A stretch of 41,325 nucleotides of DNA. Origin: an uncultured Actinomycetes bacterium (GTDB lineage: Bacteria; Actinomycetota; Acidimicrobiia; Acidimicrobiales; Microtrichaceae). This document shows positions 17,092-25,062 of the stretch, piece by piece; within the stretch, counting starts at the first letter, position 1, and each line of letters opens with the position of its first letter. Under the pieces are notes generated by a model. The model did no database searches and was not told the DNA's origin. It saw only the letters and a program-made list of their open reading frames with translations. Both the position numbers and the translations under genes were made by a program. The DNA lies in the NCBI GenBank assembly GCA_903868545.1, contig CAIPVR010000109.1, positions 1 to 41,325 on the forward strand, written 5' to 3'.

Positions 17092-19515
17092 TCAGGCCAG
17101 GCGGAACTCCGCCGTGTCGCCCGCCTTCACCTCGTACAGGTCGCCGCGCACCCGCACCGCGAGCGGGCCGTCGGCCCCACGACCGACCTTCATCCGCACG
17201 ACCCGGTCGTCGATCCGCAGGTGCACGTTCCGCCCCCGGTAGTGGAGGCTCAGCCCGAGCGAGCCGAGCTCGGCGGGGATCACGGGGTCGAGGCGCAGCT
17301 CCTCCTGGCGGAGCTCCAGGCCGGTGTAGCAGCGCTGGACGAGGTCGATCGTGCCCGCCATCGCGCCCACGTGGATGCCCTCCCTCGTGGTGCCGCCCTG
17401 GATGTCGTCCACGTCGGAGTGCAGGGCGTCGAGGAACTCCTGCCACGACCGTTCCCGGTGCTCCCGGGCGTGGATCCACGCGTGCACCACCCTGCTCAAC
17501 GTGGAGCCGTGCGACGTGCGGGGTTCGTAGTGGGCGATGCAGCGCCGCCGCAGCCCGCAGTCGTCCACGTGGTCGTAGTCGAGGCGGGCGAGCACCTCGC
17601 CGAGCTCCTGCTCGCTGAGCAGGTAGAAGAGCATCAGCACGTCGGGCTGCTTGGTGAGCTGGTAACGGTCGGGGGAATCGCCCTCCGCCTCGAGGATCCG
17701 GTCGAGCCGGGCGATGTCGCCGTAGCGCTCCCGGTAGGCCTCCCAGTCGAGCTCCTCGAGCTGCTCGTACCCCTCGAACTGGCTGAACACCGGTCCCGCC
17801 AGGTCGCCCGGCAGTCCACTGTCGTGGAAGCACAGGCGCATCTTGCGACTGACGTCGTCCCAGCGGTCGAGCTCCTGGGGCGTGATGACGAGGCGCTCCC
17901 GCAGGTCGGCGCCGGTGGCCGGCGGCAGCAGCTCGAGCACCTCGAGCGCCCGGCACAGGCACCAGACGGCCATCACGTTCGTGTAGGAGTTGTTGTCGAG
18001 GCCGGGGGCGTCGCGCCCCGGGTACCCCTCGTGGTACTCGTCGGGCCCCATCACGCCGTGGATCTCGTAACGGTCCATCGAGTGGTCGTAGGTGGCCGTC
18101 GAGGCCCACATCCGGGCGATCTCGAGCAGCATCTCCGCACCGAAGAACCGCATGAACTCCTCGTCACCGGTGGCCTGGAAGTAGTGCCAGACGTTGTAGG
18201 CGATCGCCGCGTTCACGTGGCGCTGCAGGTGCGACGCGTCGGGGAGCCAGTGGCCCGACTCGGGGTTCAGGTGCATCGTCTGGGTCTCCTCGCGCCCGTT
18301 GGCGGAGGACTGCCAGGGGTACAAGGCGCCCGACAGCCCTGCGGCGCGGGCCAGGCGGCGGGCCTGCGGGAGCCGCCGGTACCGGTACAGCAGGAGCGAC
18401 CGGGTGAGCTCGGGCACCCGCAGGGAGAAGAAGGGGAAGATGAACAGCTCGTCCCAGAAGATGTGCCCCCGGTAGGCCTCGCCGTGCAGGCCCCGGGCCG
18501 GCACGCCCACGTCGAGCAGCGCCGAGTGCGGCGACACCGTGACCATGCAGTGGAACATGTGGAGGTGGAGCAGGCGGGCCACTTCGCCGTCGCAGCCCAG
18601 TTCGAGCTTCGTGCGGTTCCACCGGTGGCGCCACGCCACCACGTGCCGGTCGAGCAGCTCGTCGAAGTCGGCCACCACGCGCACCCGCTCGCACGCGTCC
18701 GACACCGGCTCGCTGATCGCGTCGTCGCGGGAGGTGAACAGCGCCACCACCTTCTCGACGATCACCTCGTCGCCCGGCTCCACGTCGACACGACGACCCA
18801 GGGCGATCGCGCCGGTCCGTTCCTCCACCTCACCCGGCCCGTCCACCGGCTCGCCGCCCAGGAAGATCCGCAGCCGTGACGCGAGCGCGATCCGGATGGC
18901 GGACTGGTTGGTGACCACCGCCAGGCACACGGTCTCGGGGTCGACCACCGAGGTCGACAGCGGTTCGAGGTGGCGTGACGGGAGGGACGAGTAGCGGGGC
19001 ACCCCGCCGTTCACCACGGTCCCGTCCAGACCCGACCAGACCTGCAGCCGGCCGCCGCGGCCCTCGGGGACGAGCGTGGTCTCCAGGCCGCACAGGTGCG
19101 GGTCGTCCATGCTGACGAACCGCCGCTGGGTCACACGGGTGCGGCGGCCGTCCGGCTCCTCGAAGATGGTGTGGCGGGTCAGGACGCCGCGGTGGACGTC
19201 GAGTTCGAGACGGTGGGAGCTCACCTCCGCGGTCGTCTCGTCGATCCACGGGCCGTCGTCGTAGCGGAAGCGGAGCGGGAGCCAGTTCGGCAGGTTGACC
19301 AGGCTCTCGTTCTCGACCGTGCGCCCGCTGACCTCCGAGGACAGGCGGTTGTAGAGGCCGGCGGCGTAGGTGCCCGGGTAGTGGACCCCGTCGGCCACGC
19401 ACTCGGGGAGGGCGCCCCGGGTGGCCACGTAGCCGTTCCCGAGGGTGCACAACGCCTCTCGGAGGCCTTCTCGGTCGGGGTCCAGCCCCTCGTAGGTGAG
19501 CAACCACTCGCTCAT
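17092..19515 (-). CDS. glycoside hydrolase family 65 disaccharide phosphorylase
   Basis: 807 aa, close to the usual 750-800 aa of GH65 enzymes. It should phosphorolyse an alpha-glucosyl disaccharide (trehalose, maltose, kojibiose or nigerose) to beta-glucose-1-phosphate. An N-terminal beta-sandwich (GNGYVATRGALPE, YNRLSSEV) precedes the (alpha/alpha)6 barrel with HIFWDELFIFPFF and MGPDEYHEG. The Glu of GPDEY, about residue 493, is the expected general acid. The start at ATG 19515 overlaps the stop of the upstream beta-phosphoglucomutase gene (ATGA), so translation is probably coupled. The pair resembles mycobacterial Rv3400/Rv3401 in order and size. Substrate specificity cannot be read from the sequence. 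Confidence 0.92.
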   Translation of the reverse strand: MSEWLLTYEGLDPDREGLREALCTLGNGYVATRGALPECVADGVHYPGTYAAGLYNRLSSEVSGRTVENESLVNLPNWLPLRFRYDDGPWIDETTAEVSSHRLELDVHRGVLTRHTIFEEPDGRRTRVTQRRFVSMDDPHLCGLETTLVPEGRGGRLQVWSGLDGTVVNGGVPRYSSLPSRHLEPLSTSVVDPETVCLAVVTNQSAIRIALASRLRIFLGGEPVDGPGEVEERTGAIALGRRVDVEPGDEVIVEKVVALFTSRDDAISEPVSDACERVRVVADFDELLDRHVVAWRHRWNRTKLELGCDGEVARLLHLHMFHCMVTVSPHSALLDVGVPARGLHGEAYRGHIFWDELFIFPFFSLRVPELTRSLLLYRYRRLPQARRLARAAGLSGALYPWQSSANGREETQTMHLNPESGHWLPDASHLQRHVNAAIAYNVWHYFQATGDEEFMRFFGAEMLLEIARMWASTATYDHSMDRYEIHGVMGPDEYHEGYPGRDAPGLDNNSYTNVMAVWCLCRALEVLELLPPATGADLRERLVITPQELDRWDDVSRKMRLCFHDSGLPGDLAGPVFSQFEGYEQLEELDWEAYRERYGDIARLDRILEAEGDSPDRYQLTKQPDVLMLFYLLSEQELGEVLARLDYDHVDDCGLRRRCIAHYEPRTSHGSTLSRVVHAWIHAREHRERSWQEFLDALHSDVDDIQGGTTREGIHVGAMAGTIDLVQRCYTGLELRQEELRLDPVIPAELGSLGLSLHYRGRNVHLRIDDRVVRMKVGRGADGPLAVRVRGDLYEVKAGDTAEFRLA

Positions 19516-20312
19516 GACGCCCCCTGCACGGCGGGTCCGGACGGGGCGGCACCGACGGCCCGGACCCAGCGGTCGGCGCCCACCTCCAGTCGGGACAGGT
19601 CGTCCACCACCACGTCGGCCCCCGCCGAACGGAGCTCCGCGGCCTGCCCGTGGCGGTCGACGCCGATCACCGGTGCGAACCCGCCTCGACGGCCCGCCTC
19701 CACCCCGGACCGGGCGTCCTCCACCACGGCCACCCTCCCGGGCGGCAGGCCGAGCAGGTGGGCCGCCTCGAGGAAGATCGCCGGATCGGGCTTGCCGGCA
19801 AGTCCCCGGCGCTCGGCCGTCAGGCCGTCGACCCGCACGTCGAAGGCGTCCTCGAGTCCGGCGGCGCCCAGCACTGCCGCCTGGTTCCGGCTCGCCGACA
19901 CGGCCGCCACCGCCACCCCCATCGCACGCAGATGGCGCACGAGGTCCACCGTCGACGGGTAGGCCTCCACCCCGTCGCGGGCCAGTACCGCCATGAACGC
20001 CCGATTCTTCGCGTTCCCGAGGCCGCACACGGTGCGGGCCCCGGGGGCGTCGTCGGGGGACCCCGTCGGAAGGTGGATGCCCCGGGAGGTCAGGAACGCG
20101 GCCACCCCGTCGTAGCGCGGGCGACCGTCGACGTGGGCGAGGTAGTCCTCGTCGCTGAACGGGCGCTGGGCCGGGTCCTCGCCGGCGAGGAACCCGTCGA
20201 AGGTGGCGGCCCAGGCCGACCGGTGCACCTCGGCGGTGCGGGTGATCACCCCGTCGGTGTCGAACACCCAGCCGTCGGGGGCGCCGAACGATCGAGGGGC
20301 CTCCTGCGGCAC
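19512..20312 (-). CDS. HAD-family beta-phosphoglucomutase
   Basis: 266 aa HAD phosphatase-fold mutase expected to convert beta-glucose-1-phosphate to glucose-6-phosphate. HAD motif I is VFDTDGVIT, with nucleophile D18 and acid/base D20. The cap contains GLGNAKN, motif II is AVSAS, the motif III Lys is in GKPDPAIF, and motif IV is VVEDARSGVEAG. GTG 20312 is chosen because AAGACT (-10-like) ends 6 nt upstream; GTG 20318 is an alternative. Residue R25 replaces the Asp usual in DGVITDTA. The product of the coupled GH65 enzyme should be its substrate. Confidence 0.88.
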   Translation of the reverse strand: MPQEAPRSFGAPDGWVFDTDGVITRTAEVHRSAWAATFDGFLAGEDPAQRPFSDEDYLAHVDGRPRYDGVAAFLTSRGIHLPTGSPDDAPGARTVCGLGNAKNRAFMAVLARDGVEAYPSTVDLVRHLRAMGVAVAAVSASRNQAAVLGAAGLEDAFDVRVDGLTAERRGLAGKPDPAIFLEAAHLLGLPPGRVAVVEDARSGVEAGRRGGFAPVIGVDRHGQAAELRSAGADVVVDDLSRLEVGADRWVRAVGAAPSGPAVQGAS

Positions 20313-20394
20313 CGTCACAGTCTTGCATCCCGCCGGCACGTCGGGAGGGTCCCGACCGCTCAACCGGGCCGACCGGCGTGCCGATGGGTGAGCG

Positions 20395-20784
20395 ATGGAC
20401 GACCACGACCGGGGGCGCCGGCTCGGCGAGCGCCTCCTCCCCGAGGGTGACCTGCTCGTGGCCTGGCGGACCGACCGGCCCGCACGTGGGCTGCGCCGCA
20501 AGGAGGCCCCGCTGGCGCGGCTGGCCGACATCTCGGTCACCGGCGCCGGCCTGGTGGCCCCGGACGACGACGACCTCGGGGCCGGCTCGGTGCTGATGGT
20601 CGGGTTCGACGGTGCCGACGCAGTGGTACGCGTCCGGCACCGCACACCCCTCCCGGAGCCCGGCTGGTGCTTCTACGGCGTGGAGTTCGTCACGACCGAT
20701 CCCCGCATCGACGCGTGGGTGGCCGAGCTGCTCGACGGGCGCAGGTCGCGGCGTCTGCTGGACGCCTGGAACCACGGCTTCTGA
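20395..20784 (+). CDS. PilZ-like domain protein
   Basis: 129 aa single-domain protein. DISVTGAG (residues 45-52) matches the [D/N]xSxxG half of the PilZ cyclic-di-GMP site. RGLRR (31-35) could be the RxxxR half, although it is closer to the first motif than usual. The rest is predicted beta-rich (GSVLMVGFDGADAVVRVRH, CFYGVEFV), which fits a PilZ barrel with a C-terminal helix. It is divergent from the beta-phosphoglucomutase gene, and the 82-bp gap between them shows no clear promoter. Ligand binding is inferred from the motif only, and no cyclase or phosphodiesterase lies nearby. Confidence 0.7.
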   Translation: MDDHDRGRRLGERLLPEGDLLVAWRTDRPARGLRRKEAPLARLADISVTGAGLVAPDDDDLGAGSVLMVGFDGADAVVRVRHRTPLPEPGWCFYGVEFVTTDPRIDAWVAELLDGRRSRRLLDAWNHGF

Positions 20785-20830
20785 TCGGTGGCCCGCCGGC
20801 TGACCGGGGGCGGCGTCGGCGCGCTGCGAC

Positions 20831-21334
20831 CTAGGACACCGTGATCGCGAACTCGGCGGTCTCCGCCGGCGCGACGCCATCCTCCCAGGGCCGCACGTAG
20901 TCGAGTGTCAGCGTGGCCGTCCCCGGCGCCACGCCCTCCACCACGATCAGCTGGGTGCCGGCGGCGCCCACCCGGGACGTGTCGGGGGCCCGGTAGGTGT
21001 CCGACACGATCCGGTAGACGGCAGTGTCGGGCGCCGCGGCCGGCTCCCACTGGTAGCCGGTGCTGGGGTTGGCCTCGAGTTCGATCGTGGCGCGTCCACC
21101 GACTTTCAGCTGCACCGGACCCGGAGCCGTCGCCGTCGGACCGTCGCCGCCCGACGGGGCGGTGGTGCTGGTGCCCGCGTCGTTCGCCGAGTCCTTCGAG
21201 GAGCCGCCGTCGCCGCAGCCACCGAGGAGCACCGGCACGGCCAGCACGGGGAGAAGGAGCAACCCGATCCGGCGTCGGGTGGGGCGCCGGGGTGAGCCGG
21301 CGCGGCGGGCGGAACGGACATGGTTCGAGGCCAT
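20831..21334 (-). CDS. chagasin-like (I42) protease-inhibitor lipoprotein
   Basis: 167 aa secreted lipoprotein. A basic N-terminus and hydrophobic stretch end in a lipobox (VLLGGC, lipidated Cys40), followed by a Ser/Thr/Gly-rich linker. The C-terminal domain has the three loops of chagasin-type inhibitors of papain-like cysteine proteases: NPSTGYQW, VGAAGTQ and YVRPWE. Bacterial family members are presumed to protect against host or competitor proteases, but the target is unknown. ATG 21334 has TACCGT 6 nt upstream and no ribosome site, so it looks leaderless. It is divergent from the carboxylase gene. Confidence 0.85.
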   Translation of the reverse strand: MASNHVRSARRAGSPRRPTRRRIGLLLLPVLAVPVLLGGCGDGGSSKDSANDAGTSTTAPSGGDGPTATAPGPVQLKVGGRATIELEANPSTGYQWEPAAAPDTAVYRIVSDTYRAPDTSRVGAAGTQLIVVEGVAPGTATLTLDYVRPWEDGVAPAETAEFAITVS

Positions 21335-21340
21335 CCCCGA

Positions 21341-21346
21341 ACGGTA
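21341..21346 (-). promoter_or_regulatory. -10 hexamer (TACCGT), leaderless promoter
   Basis: On the minus strand TACCGT ends 6 nt before ATG 21334. It lies 40 bp from the opposing leaderless promoter at 21386. Confidence 0.5.
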
Positions 21347-21385
21347 CCCACCGCCGGGGCCGGAACCGGCCATCCCCGGCGGACC

Positions 21386-21391
21386 TACGAT
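21386..21391 (+). promoter_or_regulatory. -10 hexamer (TACGAT), leaderless promoter
   Basis: TACGAT ends 8 nt before GTG 21400 of the carboxylase fusion. Confidence 0.5.
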
Positions 21392-21399
21392 CGTCCCCC

Positions 21400-23256
21400 G
21401 TGACCGCCACCCCGGACGACCACACCCCGGACGACCACACCCCCGACGACCACGGCCCGGTCGAGGTGCTCGCACCGGTCGACGGGACGTGCGTCGCGGT
21501 CCTCGTCGCCGCCGGCGACACGGTGGCAGCGGGCGGCACCCTGGCCCTGGTCGAGAGCATGAAGACCGAGCACCCGGCGGTGACGCCCGTCGGCGTGCTG
21601 GTGACCACCGTGACGGTCACCGAGGGCGCCGCGGTGAGGGCCGGCGACGTCATCGTCCGAGGTGTGGCGGCCTCCGGCCCCGGCCCCGGCCCCGGTACCG
21701 GCACGGCTGGCCCCGGACCTGCGACGGCGGCCCGCGGCACGGACCGGGCCGACCTCGCCGAGGTGCTCCGGCGCCGGGCACTGCTCGAGGACCGGCAACG
21801 ACCGGCTGCGGTCGCCCGCCGTCGCGACCTCGGCCGCCGCACGGCCCGGGCCAACGTCACCGCGCTCCTCGACGACGGGTCCTTCGACGAGTACGGCGGC
21901 CTCGCCGTCGCGTCCCAGCGGTCCCGGCGCAGCACGGAGGAACTCCTCGAACGCACCCCCGCCGACGGGCTGCTCACCGGCACCGGCACGATCGGTGGCC
22001 GCCCCGTGGCCGTGCTCGCCTACGACGCCACCGTGCTCGCGGGCACGCAGGGCTACCAGAACCACCGCAAGACGGACCGGCTGCTCGACGTGGCCGGGCG
22101 TCACGGACTGCCGGTCGTGGTGGTCGCCGAGGGGGGTGGCGGCCGGCCCGGCGACGTGGACGCCCCGGGCGTCTCCGCGCTGGACGTACCCTCCTTCGCC
22201 CGGTTCGCAGGGCTGGCCGGGCGGGTGCCCACGGTGGCCGTCGTCTCCGGCTACTGCTTCGCCGGCAACGCGGCGCTCGCCGCCTGCTGCGACATCGTCG
22301 TGGCCACCGACGACGCCAACCTCGGCATGGCCGGCCCCGCGATGATCGAGGGCGGTGGCCTCGGCGTGGTCGCCCCCACCGAGATCGGCCCGGTCGGGGT
22401 GCAGGCCGCGAACGGGACCGTCGACGTCCGCGTGCCCGACGAGGTGGCCGCGGTGGACACCGCCCGCCGGCTACTGCTGCTCGCCCTCCTGCCACGCGAC
22501 GGCTCCGCCCCGGTGGACGACCACCGGCAGGCCACGCTCCGCGACGCGGTGCCGCAGGAACGGCGTCGCGTCTACGACGTGCGTGCCGTCGTCCGCACCG
22601 TCGCGGACGACGGCACCCTCACCGAGCTCGGGCCGGCGCACGCGCCTGGCCTGGTGACGGCGGTCGGACGGCTGCACGGCCGGGCCGTGGGGATCATGGC
22701 CAACGATCCGGCCCACCTCGGGGGGGCGATCGACACCGACTGCGCCCGCAAGGCCACCCGGTTCATCGACCGCTGCGACCACTGGCGACTACCCGTCATC
22801 GCCCTGTGCGACACACCCGGGCTGATGGTGGGCCCCGCGGCCGAGGCCGCCGGCCAGGTGCGGGCCTCCGGCGAACTGTTCCGGGCGGCGGCCCGGGCCA
22901 CGGTGCCGTGGGTGCTGGTGGTGCTCCGGAAGTGCTACGGACTCGGCGCCCAGGCGATGGCGGGCGGGAGCCTCCACGAGCCGGTGCTGGGCGTGTCGTG
23001 GCCCACCGGAGAGTTCGGGGGGATGGGCCTCGAGGGTGCGGTGCGCCTGGGGTTCCGGCGGGAGCTCGACGCCATCTCCGACCCTGCGGAGCGGGCCGGG
23101 CGGGAGGCGGAGCTGATCGAGCGGGCCTACGCCCACGGCGCGGCGCTCAACGTGGCGACCCATACGGAGATCGACGACGTGATCGATCCCGCCGACACCA
23201 GGCGCCGGATCGTGGCGGCGCTCACCGCCGCCGGGGAGATCGACCGGCAACCGTGA
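21400..23256 (+). CDS. biotin-carrier / carboxyltransferase fusion (acyl-CoA carboxylase)
   Basis: 618 aa. Residues 5-19 are three DDH-containing pentapeptide repeats. A biotinyl/lipoyl carrier domain follows (about 20-90), with the biotinylation motif ESMKTEH, Lys55. After a Gly/Pro linker comes a full carboxyltransferase: the N-lobe contains GTQGYQNHRKTDR, and the C-lobe contains GGAIDTDCARKATRFI, LCDTPGLMVGPAAE and WPTGEFGGMGLEGAV. It should move CO2 from biotin to an acyl-CoA. The biotin carboxylase domain is absent here and nearby, so a separate subunit is needed. Single-chain long-chain acyl-CoA carboxylases have the order BC-BCCP-CT; this looks like the last two parts. GTG 21400 is supported by the leaderless -10. 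Confidence 0.88.
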   Translation: MTATPDDHTPDDHTPDDHGPVEVLAPVDGTCVAVLVAAGDTVAAGGTLALVESMKTEHPAVTPVGVLVTTVTVTEGAAVRAGDVIVRGVAASGPGPGPGTGTAGPGPATAARGTDRADLAEVLRRRALLEDRQRPAAVARRRDLGRRTARANVTALLDDGSFDEYGGLAVASQRSRRSTEELLERTPADGLLTGTGTIGGRPVAVLAYDATVLAGTQGYQNHRKTDRLLDVAGRHGLPVVVVAEGGGGRPGDVDAPGVSALDVPSFARFAGLAGRVPTVAVVSGYCFAGNAALAACCDIVVATDDANLGMAGPAMIEGGGLGVVAPTEIGPVGVQAANGTVDVRVPDEVAAVDTARRLLLLALLPRDGSAPVDDHRQATLRDAVPQERRRVYDVRAVVRTVADDGTLTELGPAHAPGLVTAVGRLHGRAVGIMANDPAHLGGAIDTDCARKATRFIDRCDHWRLPVIALCDTPGLMVGPAAEAAGQVRASGELFRAAARATVPWVLVVLRKCYGLGAQAMAGGSLHEPVLGVSWPTGEFGGMGLEGAVRLGFRRELDAISDPAERAGREAELIERAYAHGAALNVATHTEIDDVIDPADTRRRIVAALTAAGEIDRQP

Positions 23257-23280
23257 CCCGGCGCCCGGCGATCGCCGCGC

Positions 23281-23463
23281 TCAGGTGATCGCGATCCAGG
23301 CCACGAACACCACGACGACGAGCACGGCCACGAGCACGATGGGGAGGGGACCGAAGGCTTCCTTGCGCTTGGCCTTCAGTTCGTAGGCCTCGTTGGCCTT
23401 CGACCCCACCTTGGGCAGGTGGTGCTGTTCGGGCTTCCTGGGCTTGCCGCCGCTGCTTCCCAC
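23281..23463 (-). CDS. 60-aa single-pass membrane protein, function unknown
   Basis: 60 aa. A Lys/Gly-rich cytoplasmic N-terminus (GGKPRKPEQHHLPKVGSK) and a short charged helix precede a C-terminal TM helix (PIVLVAVLVVVVFVAWI). GTG 23463 is supported by TAGGGT ending 6 nt upstream. The gene follows the PepSY gene directly on the same strand, and its stop is 24 bp from the convergent carboxylase gene. I know no function. It may be a small partner of the PepSY protein or independent. Confidence 0.6.
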   Translation of the reverse strand: MGSSGGKPRKPEQHHLPKVGSKANEAYELKAKRKEAFGPLPIVLVAVLVVVVFVAWIAIT

Positions 23464-23469
23464 CCGGCC

Positions 23470-23475
23470 ACCCTA
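23470..23475 (-). promoter_or_regulatory. -10 hexamer (TAGGGT) built on a stop codon
   Basis: On the minus strand TAGGGT begins with the TAG stop of the PepSY gene (23475-23473) and ends 6 nt before GTG 23463. It has the same hexamer and geometry as at 11925. Confidence 0.5.
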
Positions 23476-25062
23476 CCGGCCGACCGGCGTGGCGGGCGCA
23501 TCCTCCGACGGTGGCGCCGGCGGCGCCGGGTCCACCATGCCGAAGGTGCGGCGCAACGGCCCCACCCGCCGGATCACCAGGTGGTCGAGGCCGAGCACCA
23601 CGAGCACCGACAAGCCCCACAGCGGGTAGATCACCGCCAGCACGACCGCCACCACGATCATGGCGCGGCTGATCCGGGCGTCCACCGGGCGGCGGGGGAA
23701 GCCGAGGCCCGTGCGCCGTCGCTTCCACCACATGACGAGAGCACTGAACGACGACCAGATCACGAGCACGCAACCGAGCGTCATGGCGATCCGCGACACG
23801 AGGCCGAACTGGGTGCCCATGTGGGTCTGCACGCCGAACTCCGTGACCTGCTGGACCGCACCCCACTCCGCCGAGGTGCTGCGCCCGAGCGTGCGGGCGC
23901 TGAACTGGTCGACGAAGAGGGCGCCCTGATCCGACAGGTTCGAGGGCCACGGGTTGGTGACGACGTAGGAGCCGTAGGCCGGGGCCGAGGCATCGGACAA
24001 ATCGTCGGCCGGGAACGCGATGGTGGCGCCGGGGAGCATCCCCTCCTCACGGGCCGCTCGGGCCACGAGGTCGAGCGACGCAGCGGGGGCCGGTAGCGTC
24101 GCCGCGGAGTCCGGTGATGCCGGCTCCGCCCCGCCTCCCATGTCCATCCCGGGCATGTCCGGATCCATCCCGGTGGGCATCGACCCGCTGGAGGTCGGCA
24201 CGGCGTCCTCACGGGTGGCCCACGGGATGCGGTTGCCGATCCGGTCGAGATCCCCCACCGTCGGGGCGGTCGAGGGCAGGGGGTCCATCGACCAGAAGTC
24301 CTGCTGGTTGGGCGTCACCTTCGAGGCGAGGAACGAGAAGTTGGCTCCCCAGAAGTCCCCCCACGGCATCCCGGTGGTCACGAAGAACACGAGGAGCACG
24401 GCCAGGGCAAGGCCAGGGATCGCGTGCAGGTCCCGCCAACGGGCCCGTCCCTTCTTCCCCAGCCGCGGCACGAACATCGCCCGGCCGGTGCCCTTCTTGC
24501 GGGGCCACCACAGCACCAGTCCGGTGGCGGCCAGTGCGAGCGCCCAGACGGCGAACACCTCCATCACCAGCCCCCCGACCGGAACCGGGGTGAACGCCGG
24601 CTCGTCGCCGAGGATGCCGGCGAGCACGGGCACCGGCACCGTCACCGAGTCGTTGTTGAGGAACCCGTGCAGACGGTTCGCGAGCCCCACCAGGCCGGCG
24701 CCGGGGTCGGCGTCGCCGAGCACGTCGCCGTTGGACGGGTCCACGTACACGTTGCGGACGGTCTCGCCGTCGTCCTTGCTCACGGCGAACACCGTGGTGT
24801 CGCCGGCGCGGCGGGGCGGCGTGACCGAGTCGATGCCCCAGTCCTTCCGGGCCGCGGCCACGGCCTCGCGCTGGTCGTCGAGGCTCACGCGCGCTTCCGT
24901 GGACGATGCGCGGTACAGGTCGCCGTACTGCCAGTCATTGACGGTGTCCGCGTACAGGATCACCAGTCCCGTGACCGCGAGCACCACCAGCACCGGCATC
25001 GCGAAGATGCCGGCGTAGAAGTGGACCCGCCACATGGCGCGCCAGGCTCGGGTGTCGGTCAT
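23473..25062 (-). CDS. PepSY-associated TM domain protein with Met-rich loop
   Basis: 529 aa membrane protein of the PepSY_TM group. TM1 is near residues 13-37 (FYAGIFAMPVLVVLAVTGLV), a PepSY-like domain follows (EAVAAARKDW, NVYVDPSNGDVLG), then TM2 near 165-185, TM3 after RARWRDLHAIPG, a large extracytoplasmic region, and two more helices near the C-terminus. The outer region has a Met-rich stretch at about 295-311 (SMPTGMDPDMPGMDMGGG), typical of periplasmic copper-binding sequences. Relatives are linked to iron or copper handling and reductase activity. ATG 25062 overlaps the anti-sigma gene's stop (ATGA), so the two are translationally coupled. Confidence 0.87.
   Translation of the reverse strand: MTDTRAWRAMWRVHFYAGIFAMPVLVVLAVTGLVILYADTVNDWQYGDLYRASSTEARVSLDDQREAVAAARKDWGIDSVTPPRRAGDTTVFAVSKDDGETVRNVYVDPSNGDVLGDADPGAGLVGLANRLHGFLNNDSVTVPVPVLAGILGDEPAFTPVPVGGLVMEVFAVWALALAATGLVLWWPRKKGTGRAMFVPRLGKKGRARWRDLHAIPGLALAVLLVFFVTTGMPWGDFWGANFSFLASKVTPNQQDFWSMDPLPSTAPTVGDLDRIGNRIPWATREDAVPTSSGSMPTGMDPDMPGMDMGGGAEPASPDSAATLPAPAASLDLVARAAREEGMLPGATIAFPADDLSDASAPAYGSYVVTNPWPSNLSDQGALFVDQFSARTLGRSTSAEWGAVQQVTEFGVQTHMGTQFGLVSRIAMTLGCVLVIWSSFSALVMWWKRRRTGLGFPRRPVDARISRAMIVVAVVLAVIYPLWGLSVLVVLGLDHLVIRRVGPLRRTFGMVDPAPPAPPSEDAPATPVGR

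Noticed and set aside
15664-18879. A 1071-residue plus-strand frame opposite the duplicated protein and GH65 genes
   Set aside because: Antisense shadow rich in His/Val/Arg with no start context and no family motif.
19516-20880. A long N-terminal extension of the GH65 frame
   Set aside because: This part runs in the wrong frame across the beta-phosphoglucomutase gene, which has clear HAD motifs. The ATGA overlap at 19512-19515 marks the true GH65 start.
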